Source: Apostichopus californicus (taxonomy: Eukaryota; Echinodermata; Holothuroidea; Aspidochirotida; Stichopodidae). Taken from it: DNA of 64,000 bases. The position numbers and the translations under genes were made by a program. The stretch covers positions 60,601-124,600 of the forward strand of contig JAIPMN010000799.1 in NCBI GenBank assembly GCA_020650975.1, read 5' to 3'. The notes beneath the pieces are model-generated. The model saw only the letters and a program-made list of their open reading frames with translations, ran no database searches and was not told the DNA's origin. Shown here in pieces: positions 27,901 through 34,648 of the stretch (the stretch's first letter is position 1; each line of letters begins with the position of its first letter).

Positions 27901-30900
27901 CCACTCTGCATTTCATTTTCTGCAACCAGAGTGACATCAAAACCAATGCTTTAATAATATACTTTGCAAATATTGAATTTCTTTTTCCCAGTATTTACAG
28001 TAGACACATTGAACAACAGCCCTTCTCCCGGGAGCAGAAAGTGTCCTCAGCCTGTTCCGATTGTAGTTCTCATCACAGCAGTGAGGTTAAATCAGGTCAT
28101 AAAAGCGGCTGATTCCATGCTCATTTTTTTGTCTTATAATGCTATAACTGATCGTACAGTAGAATTTTACTCACATTTCCTCCTTAAAAGTACTCGAGTA
28201 GATACCCGCTCTCCAGTATTTCCGTTTTCTCATGATATCATCGCAGCTAGACAACGACGTGGAAGTGTCTTCCGGCCTCGTCTTCGATGGCATCAACCCG
28301 TTTGTTTTCTTTACCTTCAGATTATGCGGCAGGACTTGCCTACGCTTTCTGACAAGCTTCTTGGAAGCTGCGCTGTTTGAGTCATCTTCGATGGAGTCGG
28401 TAAGGGGGCTGCACGACGAAGTGTTTGCACTACCGACAGAGAGAAGATGAAAAAAAGAAATAAATCAATCTCGATGCTTACATTTTGATCCACTCTTCTG
28501 CTTGCATCTTGCAGAGACTTTGTCATCTGGATGTACTGTTGCCCAGTCTCGAACTTCAAAATACTCAATTCCCTGTTCTCATACATTACTCATGAACATA
28601 CAAAGTATAATTTAAATTGTTTCATATGGCTTCCAATGCAGTCTGACTTGTTTTCAGTTCTTTTTGCATATAGTAGACACTTATAGAATCTACTGTTCTC
28701 CAAAGAGGAATAACATTTCAGCAGCTTCACAAACCTGTATTTAGAATTTTCCCACTTGAAGCAGCATTTCTCTCCTCAAACGTTTCGACACCTTGGTCAT
28801 ATTGCCTCGTATTCAATAAATTAATTTAATACTGCCCGGTCAAATTTTTTAGAAAAGGTCACTGTGATACATCACTGCCATAATTTATCAATACCTGCAG
28901 GTAAGGGTGATTGCCTAGTTCATCGTTGCTACGGTTTAATTAATGAGAGCTCTCCTCTTCCAAGTTCTTTGACTGCCTTAAGGATTAGTCACATTTCTTG
29001 GAAATCAAACTTGCAGGAGATATCAATTACATCACATGCCCGTTATATACCGCAGACTGACTTCGGGTTCGAGTCTCGTAGAACATAAAATCTCATTCCT
29101 GTGCGATTGCTTAAGGTCAACAGTTTAACCCTTCAAATATGTAAGAAAGTCCTGCTAGAGTGGTCACTTATATCCAAACAACATGACATTAAACATTAAG
29201 AAACAATTTTTCCATCACTTACATATTTTTGTCTGAACAATTTTATAGTCACTTTTACGGAATGGTTCGGAGAGTCAGAATCTCAAGGAAAATTATTATA
29301 ATTAAAGTAACAATTTGAATCATAACATGACGGGATTAATTTTGACCGTTAATTTAATATGTTAATTAATATGTTAATATGATAACCTTCTAAGTCAGCT
29401 CCACAACCCAATTGCCAACCCAACCACCTTCCCTTTTCAAAAATTTTGGATCTAGCCCTCTTTACAGCAGTATATAACTAGAATATACAATACAGAGCTA
29501 TTAATGTACTGTTGTCTTAACAAGTGATTGGTTACTCGGGTCAGCTATGTGTGGCAAATGTAGTAGAAGGTATGTGAGTCAAATGGTTTCGGACGATTGT
29601 GAAAGGATGCTGTATTGTGAAAGTTTTCAAACCAACAATGATCTTTAGTACCAACCAAGTGACATCAATGCATGTCTAATGCATGATAATGCATGATCAT
29701 GCATCTAATGCATGATACTAACAATAGTCACTACTCCTCATGAAAGAAACTGATCATACAAAGCAAAAGAACTGATGTAACTTTCAAACCTTGTTTCATT
29801 TGCCGTCACTTCTGGGAGTGGTTGTTTCATCAGTTTCCTCTTCTTCAGAGGTATGGATGATTCGTCCAGGAGGGGTTGAACCATGTCATGATTCTTCTTG
29901 ATGGGTCTGGGTATCTGAAACTTCCTGCCCCTCGCTCCTGCAAGGACTGTCCTCATGGATGCTGCGGCTGGTTTTCCTTGACCATGAATGACTTTCACCG
30001 TCGCTTCACCCAACGTAGCTGTCTCGATCGTCGTGGTGGTCATGGTGCTGGTCGGCGCTTCAATTGCTGTCGTTGTCGACTCTGCCAACGTCGCGGCCTG
30101 TACATCCTTCACTGGCGGCTCAGACGGTGTCTCATTGACCGCATCGTTTTCAACCTCTTTGTTGCTGGACACCAAAGGGGTTTCCCCTGGTTTGGTGACT
30201 AAATTCGCTAACGGTATCTCATCTGAAGAGTTTTCTGATTCGTACCCGCTAACGTCTTTTTTGGTTTTATTTTCTTCATCTTCCAAACTACTGATTGGTT
30301 CTAAAGTTCTCTCTGATGAATCTTCAACAAGAGGCTGTACATCTGTACTGGCACTCACAGGGTCTACGTTAATAATAACATCTTGCACTCTATTGTTAAT
30401 ATGGGCAGGTATAGGGTGCTTTCTTTTCCTTCCCCTTTTCTTTGGGACAGTGACGGTACAAGTATTTGTTTTCACAACAGCATCCGGTCTCAACGTATCT
30501 GTCAATGGAACTGCCATTGCTGCTAATTCAGAAGAAGTGTCCACAAACCCCAGACTGACAGGAATGTTTTCAAGCTGTGACATATTTTTGGCTTTTCCTC
30601 TACCCCTTCCCCTCCCTCTTCCCCTTCCTCTACCCCTCCCTCTACCTCTACCCCTTCCTCTCTTGCCAAAGGGAGCTCCTTTCCATTTCACCACAGAATG
30701 TGGATTAGTATCTGCTAACATGGACAGTTGCAATGGTGATTCCTTTATGTTATCAATACTATATTCAGGCACTTGCACTATATCTGACTGACCCATTGAG
30801 GACACAGGTCCTGCAACTATTTCTCTCTCCACTGAAACAAATCTTGAAATACCTCCCCTGCCCCTGCCCCTCCCTCTCCCCCTTGACCCACCTACCCATC

Positions 30901-33900
30901 CACCTCTCCCTTTACTACGACCTCGTCCCCTTCCTCCCCTGCTTTTTATCTTTGATATCTTCATAACTTTCACTTCAAAAGGTCCAAGCTTCCTATTTTT
31001 GGTACCTGGGGGCCTGCCGACTTTCCTTTTCGGTGGTATGACGGGTAACAGCGTAACATTTGCCTCCTCTTGATGTTCCTTGGAGTTCAGAGAGGAACTG
31101 GCTCCATTTACAAGGGAACAATTGTTTTGATTATCCAAACTAATGTTAACAGGTAGGGCCACAACCTGGCTTTCATGAGTCGTTTTCAATTGGTCATCAG
31201 AAGCAACAATTACTGATGGCGGCAAGAACTTCTTTGTGGGTTTCCGTCCTCTCTTTTTCTTCAGAGGAGGAGGAGCAGGGACCACTGATGAGGAAGCAGC
31301 TTGAGGAACCATGGAAGAGGCCATGTCATATCTCACATCCAAGTGATGTGTCAATGTTTTATCTCCTAACTGTACCCCTTGGCTCAGAAGTTGTACGTTC
31401 TGACCTCCATCACCAGATGAGGCCCCCGTCTTCTCCCCTTCCTGACTACCTTTCGGCGTTTCTTCCTCTGCAGTCGCGGAGGGTCTTGATTTCTCTTGTG
31501 GTGATATCAGTGGAGGTTCAGTGTTAGCTTGAGCTGGCGATGAACCGTCTACTTCGCTTTCCCTGGTCAAGACAGGAGCCTCTTCCAAACATGGTAATGT
31601 TCCCTGATCGCAACTCACAGGACCATCATCCTTTTTGGATGTTTCCTGTGCTTCGTTACTTTGACACGTTGCACTTGGAGACATCCTCTGGGATGTTGGC
31701 ATACCGGTATCCTGATTTCTCAATGCTGTTGCTAGGTAAGACGGTCTCAAATATGATGAATAAGAAGGGTTTTCTTTAGCGACCACGGCCAGGTAGTTCA
31801 AAGACTTTTTAGCCGGTGAATACTCCGGTGTTTTACTACCGAGTTCATGAGGAATAAGTTTCAACGACCTCATCTGCAAGATGAGAGCATCTAGCTCGAA
31901 GAGGAATGTAGGACTGACACGTCCGCTCTTACCAAGTCTGTTTTTCCGCTTCCTTCGGCGATGGTAGTAGCTTGGGTAGTGATAGTAATGATGGTGGTGG
32001 TGGTGGTGGTGCATATGGCGTCGGAATTTATCCTTCTTCCCATAGCCATAGAGACCGTGATTTGAGGTTGCCAAGAGATGGGTCTCCAGAGCCTCGCCGG
32101 ACACCTCTGATTCCGTCACAGATGGAATGGATGCACGCCCCTGCTTGTCCTTCCCCTGCTGGTCAGGATTACTGTTATTGTCCGTTCCGATACCACTATC
32201 ACTGAAGATAGTCTCCTCGCTCAGACATGTGGTAGCACTCTGTGGAGAGGGTGTTTGGTCTTTGTGTTTCTCTTTTACCAATTCCGCAGTGGTACTACCA
32301 CCGGCCGCCACCGGGTCATGATTGCTCACTTTGCCTTTCCCGTGGGGAGTTTTGGGTGGTTCTAAGAATATGTGGCTCTGATCCTTTCCGACACGAGGAG
32401 AAGATGACTTCTCGCTCGGTGAGATGCTCATCTCCGAGACGGAGCCGTCTGTCCTTCCGTGTTTGCTCCTTCTCTTCTTTTTGGGCTTCTCTATCGTGAT
32501 TTCTGGACCCGTGACCAGCGGGACTGTGTTCAGGAGCATGGAACTCTTCTTTCGTTTCTTGAGGTACGGTAGTATGCACGAAGGTGGATCATCTGGAATT
32601 TCGATACTCAATGGAAGTGATGGATTTTGAAGGTCAAGAGTCATCGGAGAAAACCCATTCTTTTTGATCTTGCTCTTTCGACCTCTCATCTTTTCGACTT
32701 TCTGTTCGAGCTTGGTCTTCTTTAAGACTTTACCTTTCAATTTGGATTTCAGTTTAGTTTTGGGTTTCCTTTTGGCTGCATGGAGTTTCTTCTTCCTTTT
32801 CAGAAACTGTGGGGGAAGTAGTAATTCAGGTGGGAGGTTAACTACCAGCCCCTGGGGAGGCCCAAGGCCTGGCAGATCTGACGGGCTTGTTCCGTTGATG
32901 GAGTTTAAAGGTAACTGACTGTCTTCTGCTACTTTTTCGACAGGTACCTTAATCTTTGGAGGTCTCCCTCTGCGCTTTGGCACTTTAACAGGAACTGGTG
33001 TGATAGCCTCTGGTATCTTGCGGGGTCGACCTCTTTTCCTGACTTTGACGACTTCACCAATCGGTGTTGGAATGGGTGCAAGGATGGCAGATGTAATTTT
33101 AGGTTTCCTACCCCGTTTGTTGGGAGTGGTGAGGGTAGCAACCTTCGTACCCACACCCTTCCGCATTGCCGTTAATGTCTTTTTCCGCCCCACAGTTTTT
33201 CTTTTATAGGGGCGTTTTCCAACTTTGGCTGCATTCCCAGTTAGTGAATATTCATATTCTGATTCATAATTTGTGTGAAACTTCTGCATAATATTACGCT
33301 TAGAACTCTTCAAATAAGTACTGTTTGAATTTGGTGGTAACGTTTCTGTAGTGGCACCTTCAACCTTCCTCTTCTCCTGGTTCGTAACAGACGCTGCTTT
33401 CCCTGGACTACCATTTTGTCCAAAAGAAGGATTTGCTACTGCTGTTTTCTTTGCTTTTGGACCCCTCTTGGCAATGAGCTGGCCATCTTTGTTATATTTA
33501 CGAGGTCTCCCTACTTTTCGTGGGGTAGCTTTAACGGGACCATTTGGCACTTTAGAGGTGCTAATGGCTCCATCTGTTTTGCTCACACTGGTTTTAAGAA
33601 TATCCGACAGTATCGTTGCCGCAGGCTTCGTTGCAACCGTCCCGGGTTTTATGACAACAGTTTTCCCAAGTTTTTGCAATCTCTCCTTAGCTCTAGGACT
33701 GTACCCTGAATGTACCGTATAATCTGGAGGCCCTTTATTTGCTTGACGGCTTTGACCGTCTGTGTCCTGCTCATCACTGGTCGTGTTCGGTGTTGTGTCC
33801 GATTCTTTCTCGCTTGGAAACCCATCCGAGTCAAAGTTATGGGCGTACGACTGGTAACCAAACTCTGGTGTCTGGTCCACCACTGGGGAGGGAGATCCTT

Positions 33901-34648
33901 CTGTGACCTCTTGAACTTCAACCACCATGCCTTCTTCTATTGGCACAGGGGTTTGAGGAGCATTGGAGAGGTCTTCTTGGCTTCCATTCTCTTCTTCATC
34001 GTTATTAGTCTCAGGAACTGACGGTTCCTTGCTTCCCTCTTCTTGTTCTTCCTCCTGGGGTTGGACAAAACTTTCTTGGTTGCTGCCGCTCTCCTCAGTC
34101 GCTGTATAGTCTTCCGCCTCTGGCTCTGGACAGGTTGAGGATGCTACGACATTTGGCACAATCTGTGTCATCACCACCGTCCTCTCTGTCTCCCGGTCTT
34201 GGCCAGTCTCTGTATCTGATAGCGATAGGTCTGATTCCATTAATGAATTTAATGAGTTAGCAATGTTCTTCATCTCTATCATGTCGCTCTGCTCCAACGC
34301 TTGGAATATCTTCTCCTCTATGAGCATAGAGTCCTGGGATGTGTCGTGACACTCAATCTCCCCAACGTGCTGCTCTTTGACCTGCATGGCGTTGGAGGCA
34401 ACGATGCTCGCGATGGCTGTGTCCAAGGCAAAAGAACTGTCCTGCAGATCCGAGCCCACGCCCAAGGCACCCTTCACAGCCATCTCCTCCGAACTCTGCA
34501 GTTGCATCTGGATGGCCTGGATTTCGAGGGAGCTGGTGTCCATCTTGGCTCGTCTCACTTGGGCCTCCTTCCGGGCTAAGATTTTGCGAATCCGTGAGGG
34601 GAGTTGTGGCACCTTAAATAATGGAGCATCTGTTTTACGTTCATTTGT
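860..34648 (-). CDS. ASH1L: ASH1L histone H3K36 methyltransferase gene, 23 joined exons, 5' end unresolved
   Basis: This is a spliced gene read from high to low coordinates. Exons: 34648-29790, 28429-28175, 27731-27640, 21092-20973, 18197-18086, 17069-16964, 16503-16256, 14009-13901, 13442-13275, 12914-12686, 12212-12005, 11303-11171, 9791-9644, 9038-8848, 7458-7365, 5992-5851, 5127-5043, 4704-4617, 3561-3395, 2965-2922, 2543-2502, 2177-2044, 939-860. Every intron is GT-AG and every junction keeps phase; the sum is 7,854 nt, or 2,617 codons plus TAG. Domain order is AT-hooks, FxLP MRG15-binding motif, AWS-SET-post-SET, bromodomain, PHD, BAH. This order is unique to the ASH1 family, which di-methylates H3K36 at active genes and opposes Polycomb silencing in the nucleus. 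Human ASH1L is about 2,970 residues, so this model is somewhat shorter, mainly in the poorly conserved N-terminal half. The start lies in an unseen upstream exon or at the ATG at 34543. Confidence 0.95.
1025..1049 (+). repeat. G-rich tract, quadruplex-prone
   Basis: Three G-blocks of 5 to 11 residues separated by single A residues, in the last ASH1L intron. It meets the simple G4 pattern on the plus strand (C-rich in the transcript). Confidence 0.6.
1881..2032. repeat. 28-bp minisatellite next to ASH1L splice donor
   Basis: Five full copies and a partial one, each carrying the core ATTATCTAGTGTTAAA, starting every 28 bases (1881, 1909 and on to 2021). The last copy ends about 12 bp from the exon at 2044. 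It sits in the 1.1-kb last intron; the rest of that intron, apart from the G tract, shows nothing recognisable. Confidence 0.9.
2044..2177 (-). CDS. ASH1L: ASH1L exon: C-terminal basic helix
   Basis: This 134-nt exon codes for a Lys/Pro-rich start, then [20 protein letters not shown] and [13 protein letters not shown]. This matches the human [23 protein letters not shown] tail. Acceptor TTCTTTCATCAG; donor CAAC|GTACGT. The split Arg codon (C|GG) joins the last exon. A 28-bp minisatellite ends about 12 bp from the donor. Confidence 0.92.
2360..2491. repeat. 46-bp tandem array next to microexon donor
   Basis: Three diverged copies starting at 2360, 2406 and 2452, with the shared core CTGTAATAACAGGTTATAAC. 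The array ends about 10 bp from the donor of the 42-nt exon. Confidence 0.8.
2502..2543 (-). CDS. ASH1L: ASH1L 42-nt microexon
   Basis: This 42-nt exon codes for [13 protein letters not shown](G). Acceptor TTTGTTTTTCAG and donor GG|GTAAGT are strong. It enters and leaves in the same phase, so skipping it would delete 14 residues without a frameshift; it is a natural candidate for alternative splicing. A 46-bp tandem array runs up to its donor. Confidence 0.85.
2922..2965 (-). CDS. ASH1L: ASH1L 44-nt microexon
   Basis: This very short exon codes for [14 protein letters not shown](R), equivalent to human PHYVPDNYKRNGGR. Acceptor TTCTTTCTAATAG has a clean pyrimidine tract, and donor AAG|GTAAGT is consensus. 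Its 44-nt length fits the required phase change from 0 to 2. It is identified by homology and phase, since it is far below ORF-finder size. Confidence 0.92.
3395..3561 (-). CDS. ASH1L: ASH1L exon: C-terminal end of BAH region
   Basis: This 167-nt exon codes for [20 protein letters not shown], then [20 protein letters not shown] and [16 protein letters not shown]. Each block has a human counterpart ([27 protein letters not shown] and [20 protein letters not shown]). Acceptor TATGTTCCAG, donor ACG|GTAAGA, phase 0 at the 3' end. Confidence 0.95.
4617..4704 (-). CDS. ASH1L: ASH1L exon: BAH domain, fourth part
   Basis: This 88-nt exon codes for [20 protein letters not shown] and VMDLYTYCK, matching human [30 protein letters not shown]. 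Acceptor TTACACGCAG, donor AAAG|GTAAGC; the Gly codon is completed by the next exon to restore KGRPKGV. A longer open frame here (4342-4755) is this exon read through both introns. Confidence 0.95.
5043..5127 (-). CDS. ASH1L: ASH1L exon: BAH domain, third part
   Basis: This 85-nt exon codes for [20 protein letters not shown] and SRKFFRNE. It is nearly identical to human [27 protein letters not shown], one of the best conserved blocks of the family. Acceptor TTTGTCTTTCAG, donor GAG|GTAAGT, phase 0 at the 3' end. Confidence 0.96.
5851..5992 (-). CDS. ASH1L: ASH1L exon: BAH domain, second part
   Basis: This 142-nt exon codes for [13 protein letters not shown], a variable Pro/Ala loop, then [15 protein letters not shown](R). 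GDCVYL and the IFR(I/V)EKLWK strand are the BAH hallmarks shared with human ASH1L (KLDIFRIEKLWKNEK). Acceptor ACATTTTAG, donor AAG|GTAGGT with a split Arg codon. Overlapping minus-strand frames read past the splice sites and are not real. Confidence 0.94.
7219..7346. repeat. Tandem array of X-box-like palindromes in ASH1L intron
   Basis: Five copies of a unit of about 24-28 bp, each containing a variant of GTTGCTAGGCAAC (7227-7239, 7251-7263, 7276-7288, 7300-7312, 7332-7344). On the minus strand the 7276 copy reads GTTGCC-T-AGCAAC, a perfect fit to the RFX X-box consensus GTNRCC(N)RGYAAC with a one-base spacer. The array lies 18 bp past the donor of exon 7365-7458. Confidence 0.85.
7365..7458 (-). 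CDS. ASH1L: ASH1L exon: start of BAH domain
   Basis: This 94-nt exon codes for [20 protein letters not shown] and DGLRVKQ, matching human [24 protein letters not shown]. It opens the bromo-adjacent homology domain, a chromatin interaction fold. Acceptor ATTTCTCGATAG, donor CAGG|GTACGC. The Gly codon is completed by the next exon, giving QGDCVYL. A tandem array of GTTGC-TAGG-CAAC units starts 18 bp beyond the donor. Confidence 0.94.
8848..9038 (-). CDS. ASH1L: ASH1L exon: PHD finger
   Basis: This 191-nt exon codes for a Glu-rich lead and then [31 protein letters not shown] and [10 protein letters not shown]. The zinc ligands follow the Cys4-His-Cys3 PHD pattern from C2279: C-x-C, QCEKC, WQHCDC, LCEQC. 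Similarity to human ASH1L ([20 protein letters not shown]) is very high. PHD fingers read histone tails. Acceptor CATCTTCCTCCAG, donor CAG|GTGAGA, phase 0 at the 3' end. Confidence 0.96.
9341..9616. repeat. 25-bp minisatellite with CCCTAA core, 11 copies
   Basis: Eleven near-identical units, each containing CCCTAACGGTTACCCTACAG. The first copy has one extra base; the others differ by single substitutions. The array ends 28 bp from the ASH1L exon at 9644. The minus strand carries TTAGGG in most copies, but as part of a 25-bp unit, not as telomere repeats. Confidence 0.95.
9644..9791 (-). CDS. ASH1L: ASH1L exon: bromodomain C-terminal helix and linker
   Basis: This 148-nt exon starts [20 protein letters not shown] (residues 2214-2233) and continues with helix C and a linker ending AAKENKDK. 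In a typical bromodomain this region reads NA..YN...S..Y.DA, where the Asn binds acetyl-lysine. Here the Asn position is His2216 (human ASH1L has Tyr), so canonical acetyl-lysine binding is doubtful. Acceptor TCTTTCTTCAG; donor AAAG|GTCTGT is non-consensus at +3 to +4. A 25-bp minisatellite begins about 28 bp past the exon. Confidence 0.93.
10159..10256 (+). repeat. Degenerate tRNA-derived SINE-like fragment
   Basis: GGTTCAAATCC at about 10219 matches the Pol III B-box, and CTTGTAA upstream resembles a Thr(TGT) anticodon loop. The anticodon and T stems do not pair well, so this is not a functional tRNA; a tRNA-derived repeat relic is most likely. Confidence 0.35.
10621..10745. repeat. Retroelement-like fragment with compound hairpin
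   Basis: GATCCCAGCGGGATC (10659-10673) forms a 6-bp stem with a three-base loop, flanked by the outer complementary pair CTGAAG (10648-10653) and CTTCAG (10676-10681). The minus strand reads GAAGAAGATCCCGCTGGGAT then CGAAA, a phrase I recognise from dispersed invertebrate retroelements, possibly Penelope-like; the family assignment is tentative. It is in the 1.4-kb intron between bromodomain exons. Confidence 0.5.
11171..11303 (-). CDS. ASH1L: ASH1L exon: bromodomain, central part
   Basis: This 133-nt exon codes for [20 protein letters not shown], then [20 protein letters not shown] and KNAM. This is the ZA loop to helix B segment with the classic P(I/L)DL-TI and Y-V-F-D signatures. Acceptor TTCCTCCAG, donor ATG|GTACGT, phase 0 at the 3' end. 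It joins NYHS in the next exon, completing the acetyl-lysine pocket region. Confidence 0.95.
12005..12212 (-). CDS. ASH1L: ASH1L exon: bromodomain, N-terminal part
   Basis: This 208-nt exon contains [20 protein letters not shown] (human SVRTRRLAAAEENIEVARAA), then [19 protein letters not shown] and [12 protein letters not shown]. It supplies helix Z and the ZA-loop shelf; PFMNLP stands where typical bromodomains have the WPF shelf, as in human PLLNLP. Acceptor CTCCAAAAG, donor GG|GTGAGA; the Gly codon is completed in the next exon. Confidence 0.95.
12686..12914 (-). CDS. ASH1L: ASH1L exon: linker between post-SET and bromodomain
   Basis: This 229-nt exon codes for [19 protein letters not shown], then [18 protein letters not shown] and a Lys/Asp/Asn-rich tail. 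The block corresponds to human [30 protein letters not shown], a conserved helical segment between the SET and bromodomain modules. Acceptor GATGTTTGCAG, donor AAAG|GTGAGA. The split Asp codon joins it to [11 protein letters not shown] in the next exon. Confidence 0.93.
13275..13442 (-). CDS. ASH1L: ASH1L exon: post-SET zinc site and basic linker
   Basis: This 168-nt exon is phase 0 at both ends. It begins [17 protein letters not shown]. The three post-SET cysteines (C1970, C1972, C1977) join the SET-domain cysteine to bind zinc next to the active site. A Lys-rich linker follows, ending KLKKR, equivalent to human KHKLKKR. Acceptor CATCCTACAG, donor AGG|GTGAGT. Confidence 0.95.
13901..14009 (-). 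CDS. ASH1L: ASH1L exon: SET domain C-terminal part
   Basis: This 109-nt exon completes the SET fold: [16 protein letters not shown], then [18 protein letters not shown] (1950-1967). The E-L-T-Y-D-Y block (1952-1957) supplies the conserved active-site tyrosines, and FHAFN leads into the autoinhibitory post-SET loop known in human ASH1L (human FHSFN). Acceptor TTCTTCCTCAG, donor CAG|GTAAAG, phase 0 at the 3' end. Confidence 0.97.
14010..16255. other. 2.2-kb ASH1L intron inside the SET domain
   Basis: This intron splits the Trp codon of the SET core. It is AT-rich with no repeat array or exon-like segment that I can support. Confidence 0.6.
16256..16503 (-). CDS. ASH1L: ASH1L exon: SET domain core
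   Basis: This 248-nt exon covers residues 1849-1931. It holds GWGIRT (1853-1858, cofactor-binding loop), [11 protein letters not shown], the [10 protein letters not shown] strand and [16 protein letters not shown] (1916-1931). The NHSCxPN motif forms the pseudoknot that binds S-adenosylmethionine. The catalytic core is intact. Acceptor CCCCTGACAG, donor TG|GTGAGT, so the final Trp codon is shared with the next exon. Confidence 0.97.
16964..17069 (-). CDS. ASH1L: ASH1L exon: AWS domain, second half, into SET
   Basis: This 106-nt exon codes for [20 protein letters not shown] and then [14 protein letters not shown]. ECSPxTCPCGexCxNQ is the diagnostic second half of the AWS zinc cluster in H3K36 methyltransferases (ASH1L, NSD and SETD2 families), and ERF leads into the SET domain. 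Acceptor TTCCGCAG, donor ATG|GTAAAG, ending in phase 0. All expected cysteines are present. Confidence 0.95.
18086..18197 (-). CDS. ASH1L: ASH1L exon: AWS domain, first half
   Basis: This 112-nt exon covers residues about 1776-1813, beginning [10 protein letters not shown] and continuing with the cysteine-rich CSCKCP and GCGDDCLNR motifs. These are the first zinc ligands of the Associated-With-SET (AWS) domain, which packs against the SET core. Acceptor TTTTAACAG, donor AG|GTTAGT. The closing Arg codon is split with the next exon. The cysteine pattern matches human CNCKKP...GCVDDCLNR with no missing ligand. Confidence 0.95.
18198..20972. other. 2.8-kb ASH1L intron before the AWS exon
   Basis: It contains scattered short open frames (up to about 83 codons) without family resemblance, an A-run near 20140 and T-runs. 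Nothing further can be supported. Confidence 0.6.
20973..21092 (-). CDS. ASH1L: ASH1L exon with FxLP MRG15-docking motif
   Basis: This 120-nt exon codes for [18 protein letters not shown]... up to KIRQ, just before the AWS domain. F1746-E-L-P1749 fits the FxLP consensus through which ASH1/ASH1L binds the MRG domain of MRG15 (MORF4L1), an interaction known to relieve autoinhibition of the methyltransferase. Human ASH1L has FQLP at the same place, followed by YDILWQW where this protein has FDVWWQH. Acceptor TTCCATCAG and donor A|GTAAGT are both strong, and the split Asn codon (A|AC) restores the conserved (S/Q)N(V/I)Y(V/I)DV junction. Confidence 0.93.
21524..22216. repeat. Satellite-like array, seven copies of about 100 bp
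   Basis: Copies begin at TGATTGGAGC near 21524, 21625, 21723, 21824, 21922, 22019 and 22120, giving periods of 97-101 bp. Each contains CATTAAACATCATTAAAG and CACTCTAGGCCA. Small internal indels separate copies. It lies in the 6.5-kb ASH1L intron, about 430 bp upstream of the acceptor of exon 20973-21092. Confidence 0.95.
22217..27639. other. Bulk of the 6.5-kb ASH1L intron
   Basis: No conserved exon was found. It holds a C-run near 22690, a G-run of 13 at 24627-24639, a C-run near 25518, a perfect palindrome at 24340-24371, a (CCTTCCCCACC) repeat at about 26440-26485, and AT-rich filler. Open frames here are below 100 codons with no recognisable family. Confidence 0.6.
24340..24371. repeat. 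Perfect 32-bp palindrome
   Basis: AAGCCATAAAGTCATT is followed directly, with no spacer, by its exact reverse complement. A partial second copy of the arm (AGCTATAAAGTCACT) follows at about 24374. The core is CATTAATG, a homeodomain-type sequence. Confidence 0.9.
27640..27731 (-). CDS. ASH1L: ASH1L exon: pre-catalytic linker
   Basis: This 92-nt exon has acceptor TTTCTCTAG and donor CTG|GTAAGT. The sequence starts [14 protein letters not shown] and ends LLPFPIHAG, matching the human ...GLFPAPIHVGKYL segment that leads into the MRG15-interaction motif. Codons are split one base in and one base out, agreeing with both neighbours. The exon lies alone between a 443-nt intron and the longest internal intron of the gene (6.5 kb). 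Confidence 0.9.
28175..28429 (-). CDS. ASH1L: ASH1L exon: basic linker before the MRG15-binding region
   Basis: This 255-nt exon takes one base to finish a Ser codon and ends on two bases of an Ile codon (donor AT|GTGAGT). It codes for a Ser/Lys/Arg-rich linker ending [18 protein letters not shown], which lines up with the human KKKYQKAGLYSDVYK segment that precedes the catalytic region. The acceptor TCTCTCTGTCGGTAG was chosen by phase. A second AG, 21 nt inside the exon (exon start 28408), is also in frame and would remove seven residues. The plus-strand open frames across this exon are shadows. Confidence 0.88.
28430..29789. other. 1.36-kb intron after the ASH1L large exon
   Basis: AT-rich. 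A GGGTTCGAGTC sequence at about 29065 resembles a Pol III B-box from a decayed tRNA-derived repeat, and a short ATGCATGAT-type repeat lies at about 29670-29720, just past the donor. No exon is apparent. Confidence 0.5.
29790..34648 (-). CDS. ASH1L: ASH1L large exon: AT-hook and RG-rich disordered N-terminal half
   Basis: This 4,859-nt exon codes for about 1,620 residues. The acceptor is a pyrimidine-rich tract ending TTTTTCAG, with the codon for T1 directly after it. The donor is AAG|GTTTGA, a weak match chosen because it keeps phase with the next exon. Visible in order: a basic opening (about 12-35), an acidic stretch (about 170-265), AT-hooks of GRPRK/RGRKP/RGRPP type near 377, 510, 536, 557, 1131 and 1205, a His/Tyr tract (about 878), and two RG-dipeptide tracts (about 1235-1265 and 1329-1351) with a last RGRKRK hook near 1405. 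Two short blocks match vertebrate ASH1[12 protein letters not shown] (816-826) and an [20 protein letters not shown] block (about 916-935). AT-hooks bind the AT minor groove, and RG tracts commonly bind RNA. A single huge exon upstream of the catalytic exons is also how vertebrate ASH1L is built. Confidence 0.95.
34541..34543 (-). other. Candidate ASH1L start codon in strong Kozak context
   Basis: This is the first ATG within the 4.86-kb exon, codon 36 of the joined frame, in the context CCAAGATGG (A at -3, G at +4). The 35 in-frame codons before it ([20 protein letters not shown] and others) look coding, so an upstream coding exon is equally possible. The reading frame upstream of the acceptor continues only as intron readthrough. 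Confidence 0.4.

Noticed and set aside
27964-28380. 138-codon plus-strand frame
   Set aside because: It overlaps the ASH1L exon 28175-28429 antisense and runs into intron; no recognisable domain.
29988-30791. 267-codon plus-strand open frame rich in Val, Pro and Leu
   Set aside because: It is antisense to the ASH1L large exon, and the PLPLPL run is the complement of the RG repeat; stops are scarce because of the composition of the real coding strand.
33351-34021. Several plus- and minus-strand frames of 90-123 codons
   Set aside because: They are shadows of the ASH1L large exon in other frames, with no family resemblance.
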